64,000 nucleotides of DNA from Cecembia calidifontis (GTDB lineage Bacteria > Bacteroidota > Bacteroidia > Cytophagales > Cyclobacteriaceae): NCBI RefSeq assembly GCF_004216715.1, contig NZ_SGXG01000001.1, forward strand, positions 1,989,001 through 2,053,000, written 5' to 3'. A program made the translations under genes and the position numbers. The notes below the pieces were generated by a model that saw nothing but the letters and a program-made list of their open reading frames with translations, made no database searches and had not been told where the DNA came from. Of this stretch, positions 45,771-54,539 are shown one piece after another; position 1 is the stretch's first letter; every line of letters begins with the position of its first letter.

Positions 45771-46205
45771 ATGAATTTCCCGGAATTGGAGTTCCAAATC
45801 AAGGAAACCGATGGGAAATTGAGCATTTTCGATTCTCTTAGAAAAAAATATCTTATTCTAACACCGGAGGAGTGGGTAAGGCAGCATATGATTGCTTTTC
45901 TGATCCAGTTCAGAAATTATCCCAAAAGCCTTTTTGCTTTGGAAAAGGGACTACAGTACAATTCCTTGCAAAAAAGATCTGACATTTTGGTGCTGGATAG
46001 AGAAGGGAAACCTTTTCTTTTGATAGAATGTAAAGCACCAGAAATAGTCCTTTCTATGAAAACTTTGGAGCAGGTTTCCGTATATAATAAGTCAATTAAG
46101 GCGCCTCACATAGGAATAACCAATGGGATAAACCACCTGTTTTTTTCTATGGATGAGGATTCTTCCAATTTTGCCCAAATACCTGATGTTCCAAAATTTA
46201 TGTAG
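45771..46205 (+). CDS. HsdR N-terminal-type PD-(D/E)xK protein
   Basis: 144-aa stand-alone nuclease-fold protein matching the type I restriction enzyme R subunit N-terminal family (HSDR_N_2). The PD-(D/E)xK core is visible as KRSDILVLDREGKPFLLIECKAP: Asp, Glu and Lys in the expected order. I place the start at ATG 45771 because MNFPELEFQIKE is the usual family N-terminus; ATG 45735 would add 12 residues. No restriction or modification gene is nearby, so this is not a defence system as such. In many Bacteroidota it is a housekeeping orphan of unknown role. Confidence 0.8.
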   Translation: MNFPELEFQIKETDGKLSIFDSLRKKYLILTPEEWVRQHMIAFLIQFRNYPKSLFALEKGLQYNSLQKRSDILVLDREGKPFLLIECKAPEIVLSMKTLEQVSVYNKSIKAPHIGITNGINHLFFSMDEDSSNFAQIPDVPKFM

Positions 46206-46279
46206 AAAAAATTATGATTTTTGTCATGTTTTTGTTTAAATTTAAGAATTAAGTTTATCCAGTATAATTCGCCAGTCCT

Positions 46280-46993
46280 ATGAAAGTCCAACCCAAAAAT
46301 ACTCCCTGCGAACTTTGTGTGAGTAGGAAGTTTTCATTGTTTGCAGATGTTTCAGAACCCCACCTTTGTCAGCTTTCAGAAAGCAAAAATCTAATTACCC
46401 ACAAGAAGGGACAGATTTTATTCTATGAAGGTACCAAGCCTCTTGGTGTATTTTGTATCAGTGATGGAGTAGTCAAAGTTTACAAAACTGCCTCTAATGG
46501 AAAGGAACAGATTATCCGCCTGGCCAAAAAGGGAGATTTCCTTGGTTATGCGTCTTTGTTAGGCGAAGAAGCATATTCTAATTCGGCTACTATTGTGGAA
46601 GATGCCAATATTTGTTTTGTGCCCAGGGAATCATTTCTTAAGGTCTTAGCAGAGGACACGGCATTTCATAGAAGAGTGACCAAAGCTTTGTGTCATGATT
46701 TGGGTGTTATGGAAAGCAAATTGACGGATGCAACCCAAAAGTCTATAAGGGAGCGCCTGGCATTCACCTTGTTGAAACTTTCAGAAACTTATGGTATTGA
46801 TGGGAAGGAAGGAGATAAAATAGATATCGTATTGACAAGGGAAGAAATCGCTGGAATTGTGGGGACTGCCACAGAGACTGTGATCCGCTTGCTTTCTGAG
46901 TTTAAAAAAGATGAACTGATTGATTTTCAGGGCAAAAAAATCATTGTTTTGGATAAGAAAGGACTGGCACGTCTATCAGATTTCTACGGATAA
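46280..46993 (+). CDS. Crp/Fnr family regulator with FNR-like cysteines
   Basis: 237 aa. A cyclic-nucleotide-binding-fold sensor (ILFYEGTKPLGVFCISDG ... KKGDFLGYASLLGEE) is joined by a long dimer helix to a Crp-type winged helix (TREEIAGIVGTATETVIRLL). Cysteines at positions 10, 13 and 30 plus Cys112 recall the CxxC...C...C Fe-S ligand pattern of oxygen sensor FNR (20, 23, 29, 122), though the third spacing is longer. Oxygen or redox sensing is therefore possible. It precedes the redox gene run and is followed by a terminator, so it may control that run from its own transcript. Confidence 0.88.
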   Translation: MKVQPKNTPCELCVSRKFSLFADVSEPHLCQLSESKNLITHKKGQILFYEGTKPLGVFCISDGVVKVYKTASNGKEQIIRLAKKGDFLGYASLLGEEAYSNSATIVEDANICFVPRESFLKVLAEDTAFHRRVTKALCHDLGVMESKLTDATQKSIRERLAFTLLKLSETYGIDGKEGDKIDIVLTREEIAGIVGTATETVIRLLSEFKKDELIDFQGKKIIVLDKKGLARLSDFYG

Positions 46994-47017
46994 TTGCCCG
47001 TTCAAGGAGCATATATT

Positions 47018-47056
47018 AGCCTTTTGAGTCAGTCTTTTGACTTAAAAGGCTTTTTC
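47018..47056 (+). terminator. Terminator after the Crp/Fnr gene
   Basis: AGCCTTTTGAGTCA pairs with TGACTTAAAAGGCT (one G-T pair) around a 5-base loop and is followed by TTTTT, 25 bases after the stop. Confidence 0.85.
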
Positions 47057-47095
47057 ATTTGCAATTATTTCAGTCCTTAAATGGTTACAGATTAT

Positions 47096-47587
47096 ATGAG
47101 CTCAATAAAATTTATCGTCCTTTTTGGGATGCTTTTGATAAGTAATCAGTTGATGGCGCAAAGCCTTGCCTACAAAGCCCTTCTGAAGGGGATTTATGAC
47201 AAAGATTTTCCCGTCATCACCATCGAAGGGGCAGACTCCATGGAGCATCCTGTTTTTTTGGATACCAGAGCGCTTGAGGAATATGAGGTAAGCCATATCA
47301 GGAATGCAATTTGGGTAGGATATGAAACTTTTAACATGGAGAGTGTCAGGAAACTGGATAAAAACCAACCTGTAATTGTTTACTGCTCCATTGGGGCAAG
47401 AAGCGAGAATATTGGCAAAAAACTTCAACAGGCCGGGTTTAAAGAAGTTTATAACCTGTATGGAGGTATTTTCCATTGGGTAAATGAAGGAAAGCCGGTT
47501 TATTCCAAAGAAGGAAAGACAGACAAAATCCATGCGTATAGCCGAAGCTGGGGGATATGGCTTTCAAACGGACAGAAAGTGTATTGA
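47096..47587 (+). CDS. Exported rhodanese-like domain protein
   Basis: 163 aa. A signal peptide ending at LMAQ is followed by a single rhodanese domain (about residues 40-140). FLDTRALEEYEVSHIRNAI opens the domain and VIVYCSIGARSENIG supplies the active-site cysteine (Cys97), in a six-residue loop compatible with persulfide chemistry. YNLYGGIFHWVNEGKPVY is the usual domain end. The start is ATG 47096; an alternative at 47081 adds five residues. First gene of a run reaching to 52751. Periplasmic sulfur or thiol transfer is inferred from location and motif. Confidence 0.88.
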   Translation: MSSIKFIVLFGMLLISNQLMAQSLAYKALLKGIYDKDFPVITIEGADSMEHPVFLDTRALEEYEVSHIRNAIWVGYETFNMESVRKLDKNQPVIVYCSIGARSENIGKKLQQAGFKEVYNLYGGIFHWVNEGKPVYSKEGKTDKIHAYSRSWGIWLSNGQKVY

Positions 47588-47637
47588 TATATTGATGAGT
47601 AAATCAGTGTTATTATTGTCAATTTAGATTTTACAGC

Positions 47638-48396
47638 ATGAAATTCTTATGGATTACCTTTTCCATTTTATTGGTCAATCTATCTTGTGGTCATTCGGAT
47701 TTAGGACAAAAGGGCACCAAACCTCCTTCTCACGAAATCTTTGATAAGTTTCTTAAAAAATTTGTATCGGAGGAAGGGAAAGTAGATTACAAAGGCATGC
47801 TTATCCGAAAAGCTGAATTGGAAGCATATCTGGAAATCCTGAGTCAAAATCCGCCTGATAGGACTGCCTGGACCCATAAAGAACAATTGGCCTATTGGAT
47901 CAATGCTTACAATGCTTTTACACTCAAATTGATTCTTGAGCATTATCCTGTCAAAAGCATTCAGGATATCAAACCCAAATATCCCCTGCCTTTGATCAAT
48001 ACGGTCTGGCATATGGAATTTTTTAAGATAGGAGGCAAGCCGGCCTCCTTGGATGAAATCGAGCATAAAATATTGAGAAAGGAATTTGATGAACCCAGGA
48101 TACATTTTGCCATCAATTGTGCCTCTTTTTCCTGTCCAATTCTATCAAGGGATGCTTATGTTCCGGAAAAACTTGAAGAACAGCTTGATATGGCAGCAAG
48201 GAGGTTTATCAATGATCCGAAAAGGAATAAAATACGTGCAGATAGGGTGGAAGTGTCTAAGATTTTTTCGTGGTTTGGGGAGGATTTTACCCGGAATGGA
48301 AGTTTAATTGATTATCTTAACAGGTATTCAAAAATCAAAATATCACCCAAAGCAAAAATCAATCATTTAGATTACGATTGGTCCCTCAATGAATAA
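47638..48396 (+). CDS. DUF547 lipoprotein
   Basis: 252-aa exported lipoprotein. The signal ends in lipobox NLSC (Cys17). The DUF547 core is intact: QLAYWINAYNAFTLKLILEH, HFAINCASFSCPILSRDAY with its conserved cysteine pair, and KIFSWFGEDFTRNGSLIDYL. The biochemical function of the family is unknown, and the invariant Cys and His suggest a thiol-dependent activity. It overlaps the next gene by 8 bases and follows the rhodanese gene by 50, so the products probably work together in the envelope. Confidence 0.9.
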   Translation: MKFLWITFSILLVNLSCGHSDLGQKGTKPPSHEIFDKFLKKFVSEEGKVDYKGMLIRKAELEAYLEILSQNPPDRTAWTHKEQLAYWINAYNAFTLKLILEHYPVKSIQDIKPKYPLPLINTVWHMEFFKIGGKPASLDEIEHKILRKEFDEPRIHFAINCASFSCPILSRDAYVPEKLEEQLDMAARRFINDPKRNKIRADRVEVSKIFSWFGEDFTRNGSLIDYLNRYSKIKISPKAKINHLDYDWSLNE

Positions 48397-49741
48397 AAGG
48401 AAGATTGTCATTATTGGAAATGGGATTTCAGGAATAACCTGTGCCCGAAATATCCGAAAGAAGGATAATGATGCTGAAATTCTGGTGATTTCCGGAGAGA
48501 CGGAGCATTTTTTTTCCCGCACAGCCCTGATGTATATTTACATGGGGCACATGAAATACGAGCATACTAAACCGTATGAGGATTGGTTTTGGGCGAAAAA
48601 CCGTATCAGCCTCCTGAAGGCCTGGATAAAAAGTGTGGACTTTCAAAAAAGACAGCTACTCAGTCAGGAAGGAGAAATCATTCCTTATGATATTTTGATC
48701 CTGGCTACGGGATCCAAACCCAATAAAATCGGATGGCCAGGTCAGGATCTAAAAGGCGTACAAGGGCTTTATTCCTTGCAGGATCTTGAACTCATGGAGG
48801 AGAATACCCAAGGAATCAAGAGGGCAGTTGTTGTCGGAGGAGGATTGATCGGAATCGAGATGGCGGAGATGTTGGCAAGTCGGAATATCCCGGTCACTTT
48901 TTTGGTGAGAGAAAAAAATTTTTGGGACAATGTACTCCCAGAAGAAGAGTCTAAAATGATCAACAGGCATATTCTTGAACATGGAATTGATTTGCACTTG
49001 GACACAGAACTGAGAGAAATCTTAGGTGCAGATGATAAAAGGGTAGAAGCTGTAATAACGAATAAAGGAGAAAAAATAATTTGTGAATTCGTAGGGCTTA
49101 CTATTGGGGTTGTTCCCAATATCGGATTTTTGAAAGATTCAGGTCTTGAAATGTCCAGGGGCATCTTGGTAGACAACTACTTCAACACCAACATTCCGAA
49201 TGTTTATGCCATAGGGGATTGTGCAGAGTTCCGGTCAGCCGTTTCTGAGGACAGAAAAAACATCGAACAGGTTTGGTACACGGGGAGGATGCATGGGGAA
49301 ACTTTGGCACACAATTTAACCGCTTCTGTTCAGGTGCCCTATAAACCAGGTCCTTGGTTCAATTCTGCTAAATTTTTTGACATCGAATACCAGACCTATG
49401 GTCAGGTGCCGCCGAATCTGCCTTCCGATACAGAATCTTTCTATTGGGAGGACAAAAATGGAAAAGTGTGCATCAGATTGAATTTTGATAAAGCATCAAA
49501 GGTCTTAAAAGGGGTTAATGCTTTGGGATGGAGATTGAGGCATGAGTTTTTTGACAAAGCATTGACAGAACAATGGACGATAGACCAGGTGATGGGCAGT
49601 CTTGACAAAGCCAGTTTCAATCCTGAGTTTTATAAACCATATTATCAATCGGCACTGAAATCCTACAACAGCATGATGGGAAAAAACATTCAAATCAAGA
49701 AGCAGTCCCTATTCAGTAAACTTATAGGTTCAAAAGCATGA
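48389..49741 (+). CDS. NAD(P)/FAD-dependent oxidoreductase (pyridine nucleotide-disulfide type)
   Basis: 450-aa flavoprotein. FAD-binding IVIIGNGISGITCARNI opens the protein, ILATGSKP and VYAIGDCAEF complete the FAD site, and AVVVGGGLIGIEMAEMLASR is the NAD(P)H-binding loop. The layout is that of rubredoxin reductase / nitrite reductase NirB-type enzymes, without a redox-active CxxC pair. C-terminal 70 residues (SLDKASFNPEFYKPYYQSAL) are extra and not recognised. No signal, so it donates electrons on the cytoplasmic face, probably to the polyferredoxin encoded next, with which it overlaps by 4 bases. Confidence 0.9.
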   Translation: MNKRKIVIIGNGISGITCARNIRKKDNDAEILVISGETEHFFSRTALMYIYMGHMKYEHTKPYEDWFWAKNRISLLKAWIKSVDFQKRQLLSQEGEIIPYDILILATGSKPNKIGWPGQDLKGVQGLYSLQDLELMEENTQGIKRAVVVGGGLIGIEMAEMLASRNIPVTFLVREKNFWDNVLPEEESKMINRHILEHGIDLHLDTELREILGADDKRVEAVITNKGEKIICEFVGLTIGVVPNIGFLKDSGLEMSRGILVDNYFNTNIPNVYAIGDCAEFRSAVSEDRKNIEQVWYTGRMHGETLAHNLTASVQVPYKPGPWFNSAKFFDIEYQTYGQVPPNLPSDTESFYWEDKNGKVCIRLNFDKASKVLKGVNALGWRLRHEFFDKALTEQWTIDQVMGSLDKASFNPEFYKPYYQSALKSYNSMMGKNIQIKKQSLFSKLIGSKA

Positions 49742-51282
49742 AAAATATACAGAAGCTCGGTCTGGCTCTTTTTATTGTTGGACTCTTTATTTTTAGTTGG
49801 ATTCCGTTTTTGGGAGATTACCAGCTTGATGATCAAATAGTTGGTAAAGTTGTGAAATCAGCGCATCAGCAGGTTATGCTTGAGATACTTGAACCTATGT
49901 ATGGTAAAAAATATGGGTCGAATTTTAGTTTTATCCGAGATTTTAATGGGTTTTTCAATGCCTACAACCAGGAATTGAAAGACCGACAGGCTTGGGATGA
50001 TGTTATTTGGGACAATTATGCTTTTTCTGTTACCAAGGCCTCAGCCATAAGCTCTGTACAGCATCATCCATATTGGTTTATGGGCATTTCAATTCTTCTA
50101 AGTGTATTGGGAAGCTTGCTGTATATCATTCCAATGTATAAGAGTGAGCCTGAAGGCATCAAAAACAATGGGATTTTCTTTTCATCCATGAAATCCAGAG
50201 GACTTTTAGGGATCATTACCGGTACCTATTTGATACTGTTTTATGTGATTTTGTACTGGTTTCCCGAATATATGGTCAATTTGGTCATAATGGTGGATCC
50301 AATAAGCAAAGCTCTTTCCGGTAATGAAGCTTCCCAGTGGTTTTTATATGGATTAATATACACCTTAGCCATCCTTGTCATGGGCATTAGGATGTTCAGA
50401 AAGTACAAGGGAAATGCTTACCAAACCCTCAGGACTGCTTCGGTTATGTTTTTTCAGTTGGCTTTTGCCTTTTTGTTACCTGAAATTCTGGTGCTCTTCA
50501 ATATGCCTTGGCATGATTTCAAAAACATCTGGCCTTTGGATTACTCTTTCTTTTACGATTATAGGATTGATGGGATGGTAAGTTCTGGGGCCTTGGGGAT
50601 GTTCATGTTGGTTTGGGGCATTGTCCTGATAATTATTGGTGTACCGGTACTGACTTACTTTTACGGAAAGCGATGGTATTGTTCTTGGGTCTGCGGTTGT
50701 GGAGGCTTGGCAGAAACTTTAGGCGATCCTTATCGTCAGCTTTCCGATAAATCTCTTAAATCCTGGAAAGTGGAAAGGTATTTGATCCACGGAGTGTTGG
50801 CATTTGCAGTGGTGATGACCTTGCTCACCATTTTGAATTATTTTATGAAATTTGACCTATTGGGCCAAGCCACCAATCAGCTGCATACGGTTTATGGATT
50901 TGCGATTGGATCAGCCTTTGCAGGGGTTATCGGAACAGGCTTCTATCCTCTCATGGGCAATCGGGTATGGTGCAGGTTTGGATGCCCTTTGGCAGCTTAT
51001 TTGGGGATTGTTCAGCGCTTCAAATCGAGATTCCGCATTACTACTAACGGAGGTCAGTGTATCAGTTGTGGAAATTGTTCCACTTACTGTGAGATGGGGA
51101 TTGATGTCAGGTGGTATGCCCAAAGAGGTCAAAATATTGTCCGCTCTTCCTGTGTTGGTTGTGGTATTTGTTCAGCAGTTTGTCCAAGAGGAGTTCTTAA
51201 GCTGGAGAATGCCGATGAAGACGGAAGAATCAATGATCTGCCTATTATCATTGGCCATAAATCCATAAGTGTAAAATCCTGA
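49738..51282 (+). CDS. Membrane polyferredoxin (NapH/NosR/CcoG-like 4Fe-4S protein)
   Basis: 514-aa integral membrane Fe-S protein. An N-terminal helix (LGLALFIVGLFIFSWIPFLG), a roughly 80-residue extracytoplasmic domain, then about six helices. CSWVCGC (Cys315, 319, 321) is a variant of the usual CxxxCP motif, CRFGCP (Cys412, 416) the canonical one, as in NapH and NosR. Two 4Fe-4S sets follow: CISCGNCSTYC (441-451) and CVGCGICSAVCP (472-482). It should carry electrons between cytoplasmic NAD(P)H and a periplasmic acceptor. Start overlaps the oxidoreductase by 4 bases, and its stop overlaps the GT2 start by one base. Confidence 0.9.
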   Translation: MKNIQKLGLALFIVGLFIFSWIPFLGDYQLDDQIVGKVVKSAHQQVMLEILEPMYGKKYGSNFSFIRDFNGFFNAYNQELKDRQAWDDVIWDNYAFSVTKASAISSVQHHPYWFMGISILLSVLGSLLYIIPMYKSEPEGIKNNGIFFSSMKSRGLLGIITGTYLILFYVILYWFPEYMVNLVIMVDPISKALSGNEASQWFLYGLIYTLAILVMGIRMFRKYKGNAYQTLRTASVMFFQLAFAFLLPEILVLFNMPWHDFKNIWPLDYSFFYDYRIDGMVSSGALGMFMLVWGIVLIIIGVPVLTYFYGKRWYCSWVCGCGGLAETLGDPYRQLSDKSLKSWKVERYLIHGVLAFAVVMTLLTILNYFMKFDLLGQATNQLHTVYGFAIGSAFAGVIGTGFYPLMGNRVWCRFGCPLAAYLGIVQRFKSRFRITTNGGQCISCGNCSTYCEMGIDVRWYAQRGQNIVRSSCVGCGICSAVCPRGVLKLENADEDGRINDLPIIIGHKSISVKS

Positions 51283-52751
51283 TGGTTCTGATATACGTAT
51301 TTCTCGGCATTTATTTGCTCGCTATGCTGTTTGTGCTCTTTTACAGCTTGGCGCAGGCCCATTTGCTTTTTTATTTTTTCAAATCCAAAAATAAACCCAA
51401 AATCGAAATGGCGAGGGATGAAAAAAGCCTTCCCATGGTAACGGTCCAATTGCCGGTATTTAATGAAATGTATGTGGTGGAGCGTTTGATTGATGCTGTA
51501 GCAGCTTTGAGTTACCCAAAAGATAAACTGGAGATACAGATTCTGGATGACAGCACGGATGAAACTTCTGACATTATTCTCCAAAAAATCAAAAAATATT
51601 CCGGAGTAAATTTCAAATACCTTCACCGGTCTGATAGAAAAGGATTCAAAGCGGGTGCTCTCCGGGAGGGTTTAGCAAAAGCACAGGGGGAATTTATTGC
51701 CATTTTTGATGCTGATTTTGTCCCTGATGCTGACTTTTTACTTAAAACCTTACCGCATTTTAAGGACAGTCGTGTAGGTATGGTGCAGAGTCGGTGGACG
51801 CACCTGAATGAAAATTATTCCTTATTGACCCGACTGCAGGCTTTTGCTTTGGATGCCCATTTCATGGTAGAACAAATTGGCAGAAACAGTCAGGGAGCTT
51901 TTATCAATTTCAATGGGACTGCCGGTATTTGGAGGAAATCCTGTATCCTGGATGCCGGCAACTGGGAAGAGGATACTTTAACAGAAGATCTTGACCTGAG
52001 TTACAGGGCGCAGAAAAAAGGGTGGAAGTTTATATACCGACCCGATATTGAATCTCCTGCCGAGCTTCCTCCCGTTATGTCTGCCATCAAGTCCCAGCAG
52101 TTTCGATGGACAAAAGGCGGTGCAGAATGTGCCAGGAAGCATCTGGGAAGTGTTTTGTCAGGAGGCTTTTCTTGGGGGAAAAAACTCCATGCCACAGCAC
52201 ATTTACTCAACTCCATGATTTTCATTGCAGTACTGTTGGTGAGCCTAAGCAGTATCCCAATTTGGTGGGGCTTTCACAAAGGTTTGTTGCCCCCATCACT
52301 TTTTCAGGCCTCAGGGATATTTTTTATAGGCTTTATTATCATTGCCATGGTGTATTTCTTTGCCAATATCAGTTTGGTAGGATATTCTTTAAAGGGTATT
52401 TTGAAGTTCCTGTGGGAGTTGCCCGTGTTTTTGGCAGTTTCCATGGGCCTGGCATTGCACAATGCCCAGGCAGTTTGGGAGGGGATTACCGGTAAAAAAA
52501 CCCCATTTGTTCGAACGCCTAAATATAATTTAAGGGAAAAAGCTTCCTGGACGGAAAATGTGTACAACCAATTCAAGGTGCCCTTTACCACTTATTTGGA
52601 GGCCTTGCTAGCTGCGGTGTTTTTGACCGTATCCATTATTTCTATCCGGACAGGAAATTACACCATGTTGGTTTTTCATGTGATGTTGGCCTTTGGTTAT
52701 TCGGTTGTGAGTTTTGCTTCTTTTAGAAGTTATGCTTTCAAAAGGAGGTGA
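51282..52751 (+). CDS. Processive family 2 glycosyltransferase (cellulose synthase-like)
   Basis: 489-aa membrane glycosyltransferase. An N-terminal helix precedes a GT-A domain: VTVQLPVFNEMYVVERLI, ILDDSTDETSD, FDADFVPDADFL (metal-binding DxD), EDLDLSYRAQKKGW (catalytic ED) and QQFRWTKGGAEC, the QxxRW signature of processive enzymes. Four or five C-terminal helices form the translocation channel (for example SMIFIAVLLVSLSSIP, VYFFANISLVGYSL). Product unknown; the family includes mannan, glucan and glucosylceramide synthases. The ATG overlaps the preceding stop codon, which ties it to the redox genes. Abuts a convergent gene with no gap. Confidence 0.9.
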   Translation: MVLIYVFLGIYLLAMLFVLFYSLAQAHLLFYFFKSKNKPKIEMARDEKSLPMVTVQLPVFNEMYVVERLIDAVAALSYPKDKLEIQILDDSTDETSDIILQKIKKYSGVNFKYLHRSDRKGFKAGALREGLAKAQGEFIAIFDADFVPDADFLLKTLPHFKDSRVGMVQSRWTHLNENYSLLTRLQAFALDAHFMVEQIGRNSQGAFINFNGTAGIWRKSCILDAGNWEEDTLTEDLDLSYRAQKKGWKFIYRPDIESPAELPPVMSAIKSQQFRWTKGGAECARKHLGSVLSGGFSWGKKLHATAHLLNSMIFIAVLLVSLSSIPIWWGFHKGLLPPSLFQASGIFFIGFIIIAMVYFFANISLVGYSLKGILKFLWELPVFLAVSMGLALHNAQAVWEGITGKKTPFVRTPKYNLREKASWTENVYNQFKVPFTTYLEALLAAVFLTVSIISIRTGNYTMLVFHVMLAFGYSVVSFASFRSYAFKRR

Positions 52752-53585
52752 TCATTCCAGAATTCTTTCGAAAAGGGCAGCGCATTGGTCTTCAATCTGT
52801 TTGATATGGTTTTTTCTATTGCCCTGAAGAGAGGAAAGAAGGTCTAAATATTTTTTAGAGACCTCTTCCTTATCGGTAAGAAATGCCACCAAGTGCTGGA
52901 TAAAGAGGTGGTTTTCATACCATTTCAGCATGGTCTTCTGGAGTTCGCTCATGCGTTCATGAACCTCCTGGACAAAGATGGGGTTAAAACCGGATTCAAT
53001 CCTAAGGTTTTCAAGGGCAGTAATGACACGAATGCCTTCATAAATATCCTTGAGTACTTTGCTGTCAAGTTTTCCATTGTTGTCCACCTGAAAAAAACTC
53101 AGTTCCTCGTTGATGATTTGTGTAGTTGCGGTATTGATCATTAAGGGTTTTATGCCTTTACTGTAATGATGGGCTTCATGATAAAGTGTCTCCCAAATCT
53201 GTAAAGGACTGGAAATGATCAGGTCGTAAACTTCATTGTACAACTGGTTCTTTTCTGTTTCCAGGGATTTAAGGTAAGCATGAAAGGCAGGGTTTTCTTT
53301 TAGTTTCAGGGCCTCGGTTTGGGCCATGATCATCTTGATATGTTTGGTTTTTTTTAACCCTTTGAATATTTTTTTGAAGGGAGAAAAAAGCCTGAATTTT
53401 AACTGTTCTTCCTCGAAATGGATTTTGGATAGTAAATCTATGTAGATTTCCAGGAAGATCAGTTTGTTTTCCAATTCCAGGGCTTTTTTTCCCCGGTATT
53501 GTTTGCTCAGCGCATCAAAAGCTGATTTGGCTGCTTCGAATTGTTGTTGGAACAGCGCAAAGATGGGAGAGACCTTTCCTTTCAT
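52752..53585 (-). CDS. Helical cytoplasmic protein of unknown function
   Basis: 277 aa, mostly alpha-helical by eye, with several charged heptad-like runs (ALELENKLIFLEIYIDLLSK, EAHHYSKGIKPLMINTA, VHERMSELQKTMLKWYENH). No signal peptide, no membrane helix and no motif I can name. A CHAD-like helical bundle crossed my mind from the His/Lys-rich stretch YHEAHHYSKGIK, but I cannot support it. It follows the Smr-domain gene by 3 bases and ends head-on against the GT2 gene, with the sequence TGATCA supplying both stops. Confidence 0.7.
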   Translation of the reverse strand: MKGKVSPIFALFQQQFEAAKSAFDALSKQYRGKKALELENKLIFLEIYIDLLSKIHFEEEQLKFRLFSPFKKIFKGLKKTKHIKMIMAQTEALKLKENPAFHAYLKSLETEKNQLYNEVYDLIISSPLQIWETLYHEAHHYSKGIKPLMINTATTQIINEELSFFQVDNNGKLDSKVLKDIYEGIRVITALENLRIESGFNPIFVQEVHERMSELQKTMLKWYENHLFIQHLVAFLTDKEEVSKKYLDLLSSLQGNRKNHIKQIEDQCAALFERILE

Positions 53586-53588
53586 GGT

Positions 53589-54539
53589 TTAAGAAATACG
53601 TACTAAAGTGGCTCCATAGCCGAAACGGCTTTTCTGTGTATCCTGAAAGTACTTAATATTTTCCAATTGGCTAAGGTACTTGTGGATTTCTTTTCTGAGA
53701 ACCCCGTTTCCGATCCCATGTATAAATGTTATTTCATCCATTCCGCTGGCGATGGCGTAATTGAGATTTTTTTCAAAAGTCTCCATTTGTAACCTGAGCA
53801 TTTCCGAATTGCTCATAAAGGGATGGTCATTGGTAAGTTTTTCTATGTGAAGATCTACTTCTTTGGGTGGTTTCTTGAACTCTTGCTTTGGCGTAACAGC
53901 ATGTTCATTGAGCTCCTCATTCAATTGTTGGATATCAATTTCTTTGGTTGATTCAGACATTTTGAAGACATAGCCGGATTTGTTCAGCACCGGAGCCGTG
54001 CCTTTGCTTTTGAAAAATGCAGAGGCTTTGAATTTGAGCTTTCTTTCAAAAGAAGGCTGTGTTTTTTCGATTTTTTTATGGATAGGAAAGAATTGGATCA
54101 ACAATGGTGGCCATTCTTCAAATTGCTGGATGGATTTTTCTCCGATTTTTTTAGAGTTCTTGGCAGGAAGCATTTCAGCAAGAATTGTTTGCCTGTTTTC
54201 TCCATACAATTCCGAAGCGATGACCAAATAATCCCTATCAGCGTTGTTGCAAAGGTAAATACTCAGTTCCTTGTCATTGAGTGGGATATAGGCAAGAAAA
54301 ACACTTTTTTCGTTGCTGTCCGTTTTTTGGGGTTTTGATCCTATCTGGCTTATTGCTTCGGGTTTTTCTCCTCCAAAATGCTGTGCCTCTACGGCAGAAA
54401 TTACCACCACCTCATTTTTGAGGGCAGGGATTCTAAATCCGTCCTCAATTTCTATCTCCACTCTACCACCGGCAGAAATTTTTGTAATGATTCCTTCTTC
54501 ATTGCCATGAAGCAATCTTACTCTGTCCCCTACATTCAT
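53589..54539 (-). CDS. DUF2027/Smr-domain protein
   Basis: 316 aa. An N-terminal beta barrel-like domain (VGDRVRLLHGNEEGIITK ... RVEIEIEDGFRIPA) resembles DUF2027. A central region (about 80-190) is less defined, and the C-terminal Smr domain carries KEVDLHIEKLT and the MDEITFIHGIGNGVLRKEIH motif. Smr domains cut branched DNA or RNA in MutS2 and relatives; here the N-terminus may supply nucleic-acid or protein binding. It sits between photolyase (4-base overlap) and the helical unknown (3 bases). Confidence 0.9.
   Translation of the reverse strand: MNVGDRVRLLHGNEEGIITKISAGGRVEIEIEDGFRIPALKNEVVVISAVEAQHFGGEKPEAISQIGSKPQKTDSNEKSVFLAYIPLNDKELSIYLCNNADRDYLVIASELYGENRQTILAEMLPAKNSKKIGEKSIQQFEEWPPLLIQFFPIHKKIEKTQPSFERKLKFKASAFFKSKGTAPVLNKSGYVFKMSESTKEIDIQQLNEELNEHAVTPKQEFKKPPKEVDLHIEKLTNDHPFMSNSEMLRLQMETFEKNLNYAIASGMDEITFIHGIGNGVLRKEIHKYLSQLENIKYFQDTQKSRFGYGATLVRIS

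Noticed and set aside
45771..46205. A restriction-modification system because of the HsdR-type N-terminal domain
   Set aside because: Only the small PD-(D/E)xK protein is present; no HsdM, HsdS or helicase lies nearby.
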